Shown piece by piece: positions 9,103 through 23,300 of a DNA stretch of 64,000 bases. Every line of letters starts with the position of its first letter. Positions within the stretch are counted from its first letter, which is position 1. A model generated the notes under the pieces. The model was not told the origin of the DNA. It saw only the letters and a list, made by a program, of their open reading frames with translations, and did no database searches. Position numbers and translations under genes: made by a program. This stretch comes from Diphasiastrum complanatum (Eukaryota; Streptophyta; Lycopodiopsida; Lycopodiales; Lycopodiaceae), in NCBI GenBank assembly GCA_029204225.1, contig CM055098.1, forward strand, positions 49,352,277-49,416,276. The letters are read 5' to 3'.

Positions 9103-12100
9103 CTGGAATGATCCTACAATTTTTCTGGTGTTACAGCAGCTTGCAATCCCACTCAAGGAATGGTTCGACTTTGCAACTTATCCTTCTTGCAACACATGAC
9201 ATTGACCATTCTAAGACCAATATGTTCAACTCTGACAAGTGTGTCCTATGTTCGCCTACAGTGAAAATTCGCAGCTTGCTAGGCCGGCAAGTTTTTCTAA
9301 TATTTTATTCTAAAGAAGTTCATGTGAATAGATCAGATTGTATTCTGGGCATTGTTACCAAGGCGTTGATTACACTTTATCTGGGCTAGTTGGATTAGTC
9401 TTTTCTCGTAGATTTTGCCGAAGGCATCACTGGGCTCATCCACAAAAAATTTCATTATCCATGAGTTATGACTACTAACCTTTGGCCATGCTCAATGTTG
9501 GGCACAAAAGTATATGCAAAGCTTTTAGCCTTCAAGCTTGCTCTTTTTTGCTTGATACGGTCCAGCGTGTAATATGGTTTCCTTTAAGGTAGAAGGGTTC
9601 GTGACAAAAGGAAATTGCCATTCAATTCAATGGGAAGAATTTTTTGTTCCATATAGATATGGAGAAAGCATGGGATTTCCTTCCAGATTGTTTTCTTTGA
9701 CCAAATCCCTTTGGCATTCGCTGGGAGCTTCCTCACTCTTTCCTTTTGTTTTGATACGGCCACTCAACCTATGTTGGTAAAACTGGATGACCTTCAGAGA
9801 TATAGTCTCATCAGATGCGTTCACCTTGATAGATGTAGCCTCCGTATCTGTAGCTGATGTGAACTTTTACATCTTTGTAACCGTCAATCTTTAGTAGTGG
9901 GAAATCGATGTTTGCTACGTGTCTCATGACCTACCTCCAAAATGCAACTGATTCTTGAGCTGCTCTACTGCCATTATTGTTGGTTATTATTTCACTGTTG
10001 TGTGTTTTTCTTTATGGACGGTTGGAACTAAAACTCACTGTTAATGCTCTAAACTCTTATGCCATTTCTTTTTTGGGACAAAGAATTTACATCTTTTCAG
10101 CTTTAAGGTTTTCACCTGGTTCAGAAACTCCCATTTCTGAACGTCATGATACACCAATTGTGCTGATTCAGAATTGGCATCTGACTTTCTGAACTAGAAA
10201 GCATCCGTTCAGGGTAAATGTCCATGAAAGGTCTATTCACAAATTAAAATCTGGTCAAGGATTTAAGATACGAAATACATTTACACAGGTTTCAACTTTC
10301 AAATTTAGACCAGAATAGCCAATTAATTATCATTCTGATCATTGCAAATAGTTATTGGTCCGTTGTCCATACAAGTTGTCATCATGACACTAACTCAAAA
10401 TCGGCATCAAAATTCAAAACATAAATGATTATGAATGTAATATGAAAGTAATGATCTTGGTTGCTTTTGACAATCCGAAACAGTATGTTCTGCTATCTGG
10501 CCCAGTCCAAGGTCAATATACATAATCTACAAAATATTTTATACCGCAGTCTGGACTTCGCTTCTGGGCTACAACCCACAGCATCATCCTAGCTTGCAGT
10601 TCGTACTTTCTCCAAACATGCTAAGTGTACGAACGAATAGAAGAATAGCCCTTGCGCATTTGGGACTTCTGAAACGATTTGGTCACCTAATCAGGAATCA
10701 AGATGTAGTTCGAAATGAATCAGTGTATATGTGGAAATACTGACTCAGTTGACTCTTTTGCAATGCTCACGCTGAGCTGATGTTTGGCCAAGGTGTCCAT
10801 AACATGCACACTGCACATACAATGTGAGGTTTACCTTCCCTTGTTTGTGGCTCTTTCCAACTGTAGCCTTGTCAACTAAATTTCTACATAGTGTTCCCAA
10901 GCACAAAAATTGTAAAGGTCCAATAACTAATTTTGACTCCTCTTAGATCCCTGTTGCGATCTGAAGCTGAGAGTTCCTAAGATTGTTCAAGCCTCTTTCA
11001 AGTTGATTGTGCTTGCAAGGTTTCAAGATGATGTTCTGTGGCGAGTTAGCCCTCTTGTTCTGGAAAGCATTACTGATGGAGATCTAGTCATTAGTTTATG
11101 CTAAATTTCTTGTAGTGTTGAATTGCAAATTGTGAAGCTGTAAAACTCACTTTTTGGAAGTATGCTAATGTGTGAAGACATTTTTTGAGTGCTTAATTAA
11201 TAGGACAAAGTTCATAATGCTTCTCAAGGCTTCACACTTAGTGCAAAGTTACTTATAAGTGGAGAGTTCTTGAAACCCTTGACTTTGCACCAAGTCTTAT
11301 TTCAACAACAAAATGGCAGACAGAGCAGTTTTACAAAATGGTCTCAAGGCCTTTTCCAAAATAGACTCCTTTGTGTTTGATAGTTTAGTATTTCTGTTTT
11401 TTGTATCACAATGGTCAACTCTTTCGTTCTTGCTTGGGAAATGCATGTTATATTTTTTTTTTTAAGTTGGCACATAGCTGAGGATCATATCCCGGGACGC
11501 CACTGGTATACCATTGGGACCACTCGATCCGTGGCGCCAGCGGTATGTTGGCGGGACCATTTGGTTCAGGAACTGGTTGTCTTCATATCTGTCGCGGCCT
11601 TTTATTGCAATAATTCATATGCACAAAGGATTACATGCAAATACCGTATAGACTTAAAATATTTCAAAAAATCATACGCTCGCACAAACATGCTGAATCG
11701 AAGCATATAGTAGATCATCGGGAAGCTAATTTTGCAAGGAAAATTCATGCACAACTACTGGTTACCTGAAAAATAAAACCAAAAAGAAATGCAGCAAAAT
11801 GCCAATTATTACCTAAAAATACGGAGCACACACAAGAAGAGCAAGGTTGCTCGTCGTATATATAAAACTGTTGTATTTATATTTACAAAACTGTTGGAGT
11901 AGCATTCGAAGGATGCATAAACGTTTTTGAGCCTACCTTGTGACAGTAGATAACTCAACCTAAAAGGCAAACAAGGCTGGAACATGCATCCGTACACAGA
12001 CTATGTACATAAATACAACAACAGAAGATCACTATTCGAAGTTAGTTTTCCTATCGATGACATCATGATTGACATAGATATATGTAGCTTCTTCATTAGC

Positions 12101-12152
12101 AAGTGGTGAGAGAGGCGTCTTTGGTGTGGACGTATCAGTCGGCGTGTTTGCA
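9103..12152. other. intergenic, no gene seen
   Basis: The DGAT3 3' UTR must lie at the start, but no clear AATAAA signal was pinned down. The remainder has only short frames without recognisable domains. Around 11485-11580 a GC-richer patch with GGTATACC and GGCGCC-type palindromes is embedded in AT-rich sequence and may be a transposon end. Confidence 0.4.
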
Positions 12153-12970
12153 TTCAGATTTGCATTGTGAATGCTATGATCAATGCTTCGTGTTCTTGCT
12201 CCAAAGTATCGTCCACGTGCATGTTCTCTTGCAAATTATGAACATCTTCCAACGTTACCAAGCCATGAACCAACATCGTGCTCGCTCTACATCCATACCA
12301 AGACCTTTTGAAGGTGTAACCCAAGCCGCAGAAGGAAAATACTTTGCGATTCTTAACATTGACAACAGACAAGCTACAAAAGATTGACCCAAATAGCGCT
12401 TTTCATAGAACAGGTTGTACATGAACACCCTTTCAAACACATTGCACGAAGTCAAGCAGACTCTGTTCTTCACTTCAGAAGACCCCAGCTTCACATAAAG
12501 CTCTTTCCCAAGCTCGAGATCGACAGTTTTAACATTGTGCAATGCAACCTGGAAATGAGACTTTCCAAAATCTTTCAAACAGTAGCCTACCATACCATGG
12601 AATGTATGCAAACCCTTCTATGTGAGTGTCTTGCACATGACCAGAGCTCCTGCTAGTGCTTGCACATCCCAACCCAATTGGTGCTTAATCTGCAAGTTAC
12701 GGTTTTGGCACTGGTGGCCATGATTCGACATGTCATTTGAAAATGCAAGTGCAGCAGCGTGCCTCCCCTCTCCAAAGCACACACCCCAGCTACACATTTA
12801 TCTGTCAGAAATTGTTGCAACAAAGGTAGCAAGCGAATGTCAACGTCACCCCCTCCATAGCCAACGGTGATGCTAAGTTCCAGATACTTCATGTTTGGTG
12901 AATTGATCTTCTTCACCTTCGATGGTGGCCTCCCACATTTCCGACGTCCATATGTGTATTCTGCATTCAA
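12153..12970 (-). pseudogene. HUH endonuclease (Replitron-like Rep) relic
   Basis: On the minus strand, after a possible acceptor near 12970, the frame reads EYTYGRRKCGRPPSKVKKIN, then KYLELSITVGYGGGDVDIRL, then a Cys-Ala-Leu-Glu-Arg turn leading to LLHLHFQM. His-Leu-His at 12743-12751 fits a HUH metal-binding motif. About 55 codons on comes HTFHGMVGYCLKDFG, whose Tyr (12582-12584) suits the single catalytic Tyr of Y1 HUH enzymes. A downstream region includes LGKELYVKLG, the CNVFERV block, PSAAWVTPSKGLGMD and VERARCWFMAW. I recall this arrangement (HUH, GYC.KD, GMD.xRA) from Replitron Rep proteins, unlike Helitron or geminivirus Rep. It is dead: a frameshift near 12690-12705, a TAG at 12618-12620, and another shift near 12255 where the frame continues as LVTLEDVHNLQENMHVDD. 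No helicase domain is present. The exact family is inference from memory. Confidence 0.65.
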
Positions 12971-13041
12971 AAGAAAGAAAATGTTTTGACAGAGCAGTTC
13001 AGATGAGAGACAGAGACATAGAACATACATAGAAAGACAGG

Positions 13042-13046
<5 letters not shown>

Positions 13047-13132
<86 letters not shown>
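13047..13132 (+). repeat. (GA)n microsatellite
   Basis: About 43 uninterrupted GA units next to the HUH relic. Confidence 0.95.
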
Positions 13133-13135
<3 letters not shown>

Positions 13136-16100
13136 CTGACAAAAAATTTAGTCACGTGTCGCGCAACATGTGTTGAAACATGCTGATGTGGCAAGACAGA
13201 TGTCGTGCACATACTGGCTGGTGGTGTGTATACCATCTCCGTGTTGAGCGCGAATTGGTCGACTAAACTCTTTTCAAAATAGTGGAAACATATTGTTATC
13301 AAGTGCTACATGTCACTCCTTGACCCCTTTTGTTGCTTATTTTTTTGTAGCTGATAAATCAGTTCTAACTTCTATGTTTTTCCCATTGTTGGGAATGTAT
13401 CCCAGTTCAGTTTAGTACATCTAGTTACTTCTATTACAAAAGGCCCGGAAAAAAAAAAAAGAGACTTCAAAATGTTGAGAGCATTTGCTAAAAGAGATTA
13501 GCGATGTATGTGATTTGTTTTCATGCAATAATGTTTATGTTCAAAGCAATGTTGTATGGATTATTAGTGAAGGCATTGCATTTTGATCTTGTTGTCCTCA
13601 GTTCTTACTATAAAAAAAAAAAAGGTTCTATGACAAATACATATGAGATTGCACTATGGTGTTTAGGTTTACCAAGTTTCATTTTGAAACCATTACTATA
13701 AGAGTTCTTTTGGCATTAACATGATGTGTTGCTCTTCGGTACCAATACTAAAAGTGCTTGTAATATATCAAGTTAGAAATATGATCATGACTACCTCTCA
13801 AGAAGAATCTTCAACACGTATTCAAGTATTATACTACATTTAACCCTTTACACATATGCTATTGTGTTTACAATTTGAAGAGTTGGGCTATTACTCGTAA
13901 CTCGAAAACCCTCAATGTATTCTTAAGCATTTTTTAGGTCTCGTAGACTAATACTATACCCCAATACGGTGATATTAGAGCAAAACCTACAACATGATAA
14001 GATAATGGTAGGGAAGATTGGACTAGTGATAATACATTTCAATTAAGCTGATAGTGAATTTTGTTTCAAACATGGATAACAACTGAAACTTAACTATGAC
14101 GCTTGTCTTCCTCACCGTAATAACTCGTGCGGTTTTGTTTGATGAGATGATGGCAGAGAACAATTGAGTTTCCTAAGACTTGCTTCACTTTATGGTACTC
14201 TATACTGTAAGTTTTTATAAAGCATTGTGTAAATTTGTCATGCTATAAAGCAAGAGGATTCAAAAAGTTTTGTTTTGACAAGAGAGACTTAGTGAAATTT
14301 GTGTTACTCTCTCATTTTATATAAAATAATCATAAAATAAAAAAATAAACATTTCCAAAGACAACATGGACCAATAAGAAACGAGGACCATAGATCATTT
14401 ATTAACAAAGATCAATAAAATTGGCACATAAGTCGACCAAGTCACAGATGCAACTTTTTATCTAAAACACTTAAGAGGGAGACCAAAGATATACTAGTTA
14501 GAAGGAGATAACATGAAGTTGTCGAGGGAGATCCCACCAGTAAACATTATTGTCAGCACAGAAACAAAACTAACACAAATCATATAAAGATCTATATCAA
14601 AGTCTAAAAAAACCCTTAAAAGTATCTGCTAAAAGATCATAGGGTAGCACAAGACCCACCCATTTTGAAGTATTGACATGTGGAAGCTTGAGACCAATAT
14701 AGGTACAAGACTTTCACCAAATGTCAGGGCCAAGATTTCCTTCTGGCCTCCAATCTTGCTTTTCAACTTATTTTTAGAAAATCAGGCAAAGCAAATCTAT
14801 TTCTGGGGCTCAGGTCACTAAGGCCTTCACAACCAGGGCCCAGACAGAATCCGCCCATGCTGCACCTCTTCTTTTTTTGGTTTTTGTTCAGCAAAGGCTG
14901 TTAAGGGATTTTATGAGCAAAAAATTGTGGCCGAAAAAAGATTTTACAAGCAGATTGCAGCTCACAAAAAGTTTTTAAAAACAGATTGCGGAACATAAAA
15001 TGTCAAAGTTGTGGCCCACAAGATATTTTCAGCATAAGAAGGGTTTAGACTTGCCATCTTTACTCTTGAAAAAGGATTTTCTAGTGACCCTTGTTGCCCT
15101 TTCCAGTTGCTTTACCCGATACAAAAGTTGCTAGAAAGTCTGCTCCCAACACATATATCATGCTATGTTTTCAGCTACTCAATAGCTTATAATGCAAGAA
15201 AAGAGTCCACATGGAGACTAACATGCAATGTAGGCTAATAATGGCCAAAAACAATTACCTCTCAAGCACATTGGCGGACTCTGATAAACCCAGTTGATGA
15301 TATGCTTAGATAGAGAACAAACAGCGATGAAAAACCTCCAGCCAGGCAGCTACAGTTGCTAAGATTTGAGCCTGCTTAGCATACTTTTTATTGTGAGGTC
15401 GTTAAATGAGGTAATGAGTCATTCTATATTTTCTAGTAAAAATCTGGAACAAAAATGAACAAAATCATCACCCTCAGTTTGTTATGTGTCATTCTATATT
15501 TTCTAGTAAAATCTGGAACAGAAATGAACAAAATCATCACCCTCAGTAACAAACCGAGGAAAGATCGGCAACCAAGCCACAATCAATGCCAATTGTCCCA
15601 GCTACAGTAGATAAATATCAAAACAACAATAGTATCATACATAAGAAACAAGATAGGAGACATGATTGTAAGGCACTGGAGACATGCTGCATTTGCAGAA
15701 CATTTTGTAGTCAAAGAAAACTTTGAAATTTCATCAATACCATAAATACTGTTATGACCTATACATAAGGTCAAATATCATGTTTTATTTTGATATTATA
15801 GATTTCATACGTCAATTGTGTCTACTTAGATCAGAGCCTCTTTCTGCCTGTAGCAGACTATATGCAATAGGTCTGAAGAGTGCCTCACCAGGCATTCCAC
15901 ACGTTGTGATAATGGACATCATAAATAATTCAACCTTCATAAGTCCACACAACTGAAAAGCTCGGCATAGACAAATTTTTGTTTCTATTTGCTTATGCGC
16001 TAAAGTCTGACAATGATAAACGGGTGCTAAGCTGTACATGAAACACACTCCAGGAGATGCCGATTCCAAATTGCAGCACGTGTTCCTAATAATTTTCATA

Positions 16101-16204
16101 AATTACGGTGAGCTGAAAAGACCTTTTGTGCCCAATCTAGATATGTTTCTATATTGATGATATAGAAGCTCAAGCAAATTAATGTTATCCACGTTAATTA
16201 ATAG
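13133..16204. other. intergenic, no gene seen
   Basis: AT-rich with no domain-bearing frame. The right part includes the 3' flank of the minus-strand VPS2 gene. A short tandem duplication lies at 15418-15546. Confidence 0.4.
15418..15546 (+). repeat. two-copy tandem duplication (~70 bp)
   Basis: GTCATTCTATATTTTCTAGT and about 40 following bases recur from 15488 with a one-base deletion and one substitution, so the duplication is recent. Confidence 0.85.
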
Positions 16205-17266
16205 TTACACATGATGCAAGGCTGCCAGCCTTTGCTCCAACTCGTCCACCCCTGAGCTGCAATTCAAGCAAGTTCTCCATTACCGATTAAGCTTCCGATA
16301 TGAACTAACCGACAAGTACATCAAAAAAGATAGCAGTACCTTTTCACATCATGGGCCCGCCGGCCTTTGTTAGCCTTTCCCTTTGGGGCAGAAGATAACT
16401 GCAAAAGTAAAGCAGATAACATAAGCCTCTTATTACCCTTGATCACTAGTGCGATTCACTTGTGAAACTTTTGGTTCTTAAACTGAGGGCATAGCAAATG
16501 ACAATGACTAGATTGAAATATATCATGGAGTCATAGGAATGAATGCAAAAGATACATGGACCAGATTGGTTCGAATAAACACAACTTTGTGCAATCCATC
16601 TAAGCTTATGGTCTTGACAAGAACATCCTACCGTTTATGTGATTGTTGTGCATTGACTATGAAAGTGCTTGTAGAACCTTATCTAATAAAGAAAAGCTTC
16701 TAACCTGAGTCGCGATATCGATTCCAATCTCATCAAGAACCTGAATTTACCAAACGTCAACAAGTTTCTATTACGATATTTCTTACAGGTACACGTATGC
16801 CATTTGAGTGCTCCCAGAGTCCACTTTTGATTTCAACAAAAAAATAATTCCTTGCTTACTCAGCCTAGTCCTTTGAGTGTATTTTTTGATAATTCAAGGG
16901 CTTTACTGATCTTGCACAAGTTCACTTCACTATCTTGAACTATTTATGGAGCACAATCAGCAATAGCATTCCTTACCTGATTTGTAAGCTCCTCTGTCTC
17001 ATCTTCTGCATCTTCATTGTCTAAAGCATCATCAATGGAATCTGATATCATCTCAGTCTGTAGCAACATAAAAATTTCCTCTCAATTTGCCAGCAAAACA
17101 ATTCATCAGGAAGCTCCAGGAACATCTTTGAGAAAGTAAAGATATCAGAGCATGATATCTTTACGAAGTTATACTCGTCAACAAAAACTTCATTGCTACA
17201 ATGCTTTTGAACTTTCAGAATAACCAGACTGCTTTTGAAGATTGCTTTAAGATGACAACATAAAGG

Positions 17267-17314
<48 letters not shown>

Positions 17315-20300
17315 GAATAGAAAGGCTGCACTAGTACTGTGGCTTATTTGTTCTACAGGCTACTTTTGCCCAGCCCTGGGATGTCAGAACTTAGAAAGAA
17401 TTACCGTCATATTCATTTGTGCTGATTGCTTCTGGAATTCTTGCATTACTTTAGCCTGCTTGGCTGGTTGTACTTTCTGCAACAGCACGGGGCATCCAAT
17501 ATTGAACATCAGAATTCAAATGGACAAAGCCCATAGTCTATTTCATATGCAATCAACTAATTATCAGGTGATCTTTTCTCACAGCATTTATGTGACAGCT
17601 ATTTTGTTATCATGTTTTATTCAATGAATCAAGAAGCAGATTCTTTAATCTTAAGCTTCACAAGTGACTCCAAGGGACAAAAATACCTACAACTCTGCAT
17701 ACATTTCGTAGTTCAAAAAACGATAATATAGAGCAGTTCCGCACCTTATTCATGGCTCCCAGAGCCTTGTTAGCCCCCTTCATGGCACCTGCAACAGCTG
17801 TGTTTGCATACATTGCCTACAAATGGATGGAGAGGAGAATATTGAGCATACCCATCAATTTTACAAATAACTCATGTTCTATGTTTGGGGAAAAAAGTGT
17901 GCTCTTGAAAACTCAATGAAGAATTTATCTATCTTTGCACAGAAAAGAAGAATACTGTTCAAGCACTGATGCCAAGTGATATAAGAATGCCAGGAGAAGA
18001 ATTCTGTTCAATTATGACGTGTAATTGATTTCATGAACTTCAGAGAGAGATTGTAAATTGTTGGAAATTAGCATGCCAAATAACAGATACAGTAATCTCT
18101 ATACTTGTGTATGTGTTGCAACACCACGCATCTGAGCTCGACTGCCTTGCAACTTGGCTATTTCTTGCCGCAACCTAATTAGCTGTCGTGCTAAAATTTT
18201 TGTTGCCGCCTGCAGAGTGCAAGCAGAGTCAAATTTGCTAGAAAAATATTGATAGATACCACGATTGTAGAACCACAGTTTGCAAACTTGAAAACTGATG
18301 TATTGCAGTCTATATGCTCGAACAAAATTAAGCTTTTATTAAAGACCATATTGCAGGTTTGGTTTAGAAAAAAATTTGAACAGATACTTCATGAATATTT
18401 TATTCTGTAATGATATTTTGATATCTTCACAAAGTGCACCCAGATAGGAGGCATGCCATTCATGACTATATACTAGATTGTAAAACAAACAAAGAGGTGA
18501 GGAGGGGAAAACATACTTTTAAGATTTTGAAAGTAAATAAGAGTAACGAAATCAGTGAAAAATATCAATAAACTGACATCACAGCAAATTACCTGATGCC
18601 AGTAACATCAATTTTCACTTCAAATTCAGATATCTATGGAATTATGGCTCATAATGCAACTGTATAAGAGAGCATTCAGCCATATCTGCATACTCTGAAG
18701 AGCCTTCTACTGCAGCATTAAGCATCCTAATAACCTCTGTACCAAGCATTCGCTAATACAGACAAGACTTTCATATATTTGTTATATTCCTTGCTTGATA
18801 GGCCTTTGTTTTTAGTTTCATTTGGAAGCTGATAATTCAGTCCATGAGAAGCATACTCGCATCTCATAGAATTTGTCAAAACTCTCATTATTTTCTACTG
18901 TCAATCTCCAAAATGAATTCGAAGACCCATAAATTCACAGAAAATCAAGATACAAATCAGATAATAGAATTAGGACTTTGACTATTTTACTAAAGGGTCT
19001 TGAAATGTGTTCTGAGAGTAATCATTGAAGAAATCTGCAGTTAAAAAATGTATGGCCGATAAAGTGTGCAGAACACCTAAGGTTTTTTGTTTCTGGTACT
19101 TAACAGAGGCACTGTCTAGGGTTCATGTTGACACTATTGGCAAAACAAACCAAGATAAATATGAAAAACTGCTTACTACAACATCCACCTACTAAAACAA
19201 AAAAGGTGAATACAGCTTCACAAGCACCATGAGTAATGGGTACCACGCACAGGTTTGAATTATTTTGAAATCCAACCAAATTCCATTCATTGTGCTGTAA
19301 GCCGATGGCTACTGCGTACTTCTTCAAAATGCCATGGATAATGGGGCAGCCTTGCTATGAACATCTCAGGATAAGCAGGCGCATCAATGTAATTAAAGTT
19401 TACCTCATTGCCTGTTTTTGCTGTCTTCTTTATCTCTGCAACAAGCTTTTTTTCCTGTCGTTACATGAAATTACATTAGAATGGACAAGTCTTTGCTGCA
19501 CAAAGGACATTTGTCTGGATACAAAAAGACGCAAGCACATTGTGTGTAAAGCTCATAAAAGTTGACAGCAGACAGTTATTATATGAGATTATACCTGATA
19601 CAGGACTGATGCTTACCTCTAACTGAAGAGTTCCAATTTCTCGTTCAATTCCTGCAAAATTATGTCATTCACACATAGTTTGATTGCTTCACAAAAGCTG
19701 CAATGGTGGCAAGCATGTTTATCAAGTACAGCAAAGTCTCTCGTACCTTCATCATATCATTGCAATTCCAGACTACAAATTTTCCACTAGCACAGAATAT
19801 AATTGAGAATGTCCATGCCATCCAATAATGTTCTGGCATCTGTATTGAGATAAAGAGCTCATTTCATTCCAGTACGTTTGGTGATAGCAAGAAGTATAGA
19901 GTTTGATTAACTCTTGGTTTTTGATGTTATAGGAAAACTGATTTATTATTGACAGCTGTTTCAGCTTCCAGTATGGCCTGATGGCCTGATTATGATTATG
20001 AGCTTAGACCTTCAGGTCTCTTCCGCTATTTATTCCTGACTCGACCCTCTAGCCAATACAAAGAGGGCAATGGAACTCACGATCAGTTGCAGATCAGAAA
20101 GCAGCTTAGATCAACTACAAATTCCTGTGTACATTTCCTTCAGATCTTTCAGTATTGCATCAGCTTTTCATTCAGTTAATACATTCTGATCAACTTGGCT
20201 ACAATTCCTTTCATCATCTTGGTGGTTCATTCATCCTTGTGTTGTTTTGATCATGACTAAGTATTAGAGCATTCAGATAATGACAAGGATGAAAACCTTA

Positions 20301-23300
20301 ATATTCTTCTTTTGCTTTTAGTTTTCTCCAAACTGGTCGGATTTCCCAGCTGACAGGATCTTTTTTCCTCTCCTCAATCCCCCTCTCATTACAGAACATC
20401 TATTTTTTTGTTAAAATCAGGCTCCAGGAACCTCACCACCAAAATTCCTGCTTTGTAAGCTTTTAAATACTTTTTGAGTACTTTTATGTGATTTAAATAT
20501 CATAATTCTTCCTACACTACACTTATGATGCACTTTATAGATCATCATTTGGAGCATTAGAAATAGAGTCAGCAAGTTTCCAGATTTCTATGATATTGAG
20601 GAGTTTACTTCTTTGAAGTTTTTTCAAATATTGGAGTAGGCTTTGCTCAATATATGATACATCCATCACTTTTTTCCCTAGAAGTCAGATTGAATTCCAC
20701 TTCACAGTTTCTCGGCAGTTCACCAGGACAATGTTTCTCAGATCCATCGACACCTCTGGGGAGGCAGTCACGGGCGAGTACATGTTCTCACACATTCGAG
20801 CTGCCATTGAGGAGGTGGGACCACAGCACGTTGTACAGGTATATATATTATACTTATTACTATTATGTTAAATGGTAATTTGTAAATGTAAATGTTGAAT
20901 GTTTATTGTTCAATGGCGATTGATTAACAATGGATTATGGTTCACTAAAAGCATTTGAATTCGAAATTCCAAAGTCATGCACATTGCATTGTATGATTGT
21001 GCAAGTGGTCACAGACAATGTGTCAAACTGCGTCTCCATGGGTAGGCTCGTTAATGAGACCTACCCCCACCTTGTGCTACAGACTGCCTGGACTTCTTGG
21101 TCGAGGATGTGGCCAAGATTCCATGGATTGTGGAGGTGGTACGTACCGCACGGTTCTTGGTGAGATTCGTAACCTTTGCCTATCTACACTGTCATGTGCC
21201 TTACAGATCGAGAGGACTGCAAATTGGGCCTCTTGTATGAGTTCATGGCCAGGTTGGGCGAGCAGTTCAGCCTTCCACGACCATTAGCCCAGAGAGGTAT
21301 GTCGCTCGACGCTGACGCTTATTACTTAAGCCTTACTAGTTAGTAGTTATTAGTAACTAGCTGGTACTTACTACTAGCTTGAAACTTCTAAGTTGTAACT
21401 TGTAACTAAAGTTTGAAATTTGAATCATCATTGACTCAGTTATCATTTTGACATTCATGATTGAAAAATCAAGATTCAAATTTCTAGTGTAGTATGTAGT
21501 ATGTAGTATATGTACTATATAGTATAATTATTGATGTTTCTTCAATCTTGATTCTTGCAGGCTTGCGGAGGTCCGGATCCTTTGGTTGACCAGGTGGGAG
21601 TGGTTACATAAGCCCATGCATGCCATGGCCCCCACATACTCCATCCACTTTGGAGGAATGAGGAGTAGTACACAGATAGGGAGCTCAAGGATGGCTGGAA
21701 TGCCTATATCTCCTGAGTTTATCTTGATGTACGCGAGCAGGATAACCTGCTGGATGAGCTCCAGATTTTCAGGCAGGAGACCTTGGAGTTTGCCGCGATT
21801 TTGAGAGAGGGTAATAAACTGACCATGGTCCATTACAGTTTAGACTTTACATTTTACTGCACAATTAGTCAATCATATTGTAACTAGTTGGAACTTGGTT
21901 GCAACTTGCTAGTACTAACTGCCCCTTGAACTATGATTCAGGCCAGCTACGTCCCGTGTCATGGTGGTCGAAATTTGGGGTTGATGTCCCCAAATTGCGT
22001 CGCCTTGCCATCAGGATTCTCTCACAAGACTGCACTGCAGTCGCTTGTGAGAGAAACTGGAGTGTCCATTCCTTGATTCACACGAAGAAGAGGAATCGAC
22101 TCTCATCTGCACGGTTGGAGAGGTTGGTGTACATACACGCCAACCTGAGACTTTTGGGTAGACTCTAGACTCCAGACCACCGCAGAGCCTATCCAGGTAA
22201 CTTGTAAGCCATAGATTATACTTTCTAACTTGTGATCCCAGGACCTTGTTAGTAGATACTAAATAGATCATAGTAGACTGTAGCTAAATTTTAACTTTTG
22301 TCGGCCCTCCAAATTGTCCTGATTTCAATGTGCATTGTGACATGTGCATTGATGAATCCCGATCTAATCAATGTGGCAAAGGTTCCAGGGTTGCCACCGA
22401 GAGACCAGTCAGAAGAGGACGTGTCCGCATTCCTCCATGAGGAGGCCATGCAAAGTGCAGGTGAGAAATTAGGATTGTCTAAGGTTTTGAATTAAATTTT
22501 CGAAGTTCGAACTAATTATAATTTACTGTAATTCACTAATTTGCAGGCAATAATAAATACGTTTGTCCCTCCTTGTGTGCACTGTGCAAGACCTGTCACT
22601 CGAGCAGAGCGCAAGAGGAGGGCAGGAGAGGGTAGCAGCTCCCATGCTCACAGCCCTAACGACGAGGACGAGTCTGAGTCTAGGGCATTGTCAGGGTCAG
22701 AGTCCTTAGAGGAGGAGTATGTGGATGAGGAGTCCGAGGAGGGAGGGGATGAGGATGAGTGGAATCATACCTCTGCCTCCGATGAGAATTTCGAAGCTGC
22801 CACTCAAGAGGCCACAACAGGCTCCACAGCACCAGCGAGTAGGAGGAGACTCAAGCGTAGGAGAGCTTAGAGTGCTCATTGTACATTAGATCATTGTAGT
22901 CTGTAGATGTCACTAGATGAGCATTGACTCTTGAGTTGTTTACACATCATGATCCCAAGATGATGAAAACATAATGGTTCGCTCGAATCTCTTACTCTTG
23001 AGCTCCTGTAATGGCCCCCACTGCACCCACTCAACGGCAACAACCATCTGCCTCAAGCCCTGATGAATTTTCAACAGTCGTTCCAGGACCAGGAACATAA
23101 ATGCAAACCTGCACAGAGCACAAGTGACAAGTTCTAACTTCTGACAACACAATACATGCATGACATATGATGCATTTCATTGAACATTCAAGAGTAGGGC
23201 CTACGTAGTTACTAGTAGGTACACACTACATTGAACATTGAACATTCAGTGCTGAGTGCTCGCAAATTTACAAACTACAATAGCCATATTACTAGTAGCT

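Noticed and set aside
12967-13302. 111-codon minus-strand frame with a Leu-Ser run
   Set aside because: Driven by the (GA)n microsatellite; the flanking parts show no family resemblance.
22541-22870. 109-codon acidic frame as a separate host gene
   Set aside because: It sits in order after the hATC exon and ends like a hAT transposase tail, so it was assigned to that element.
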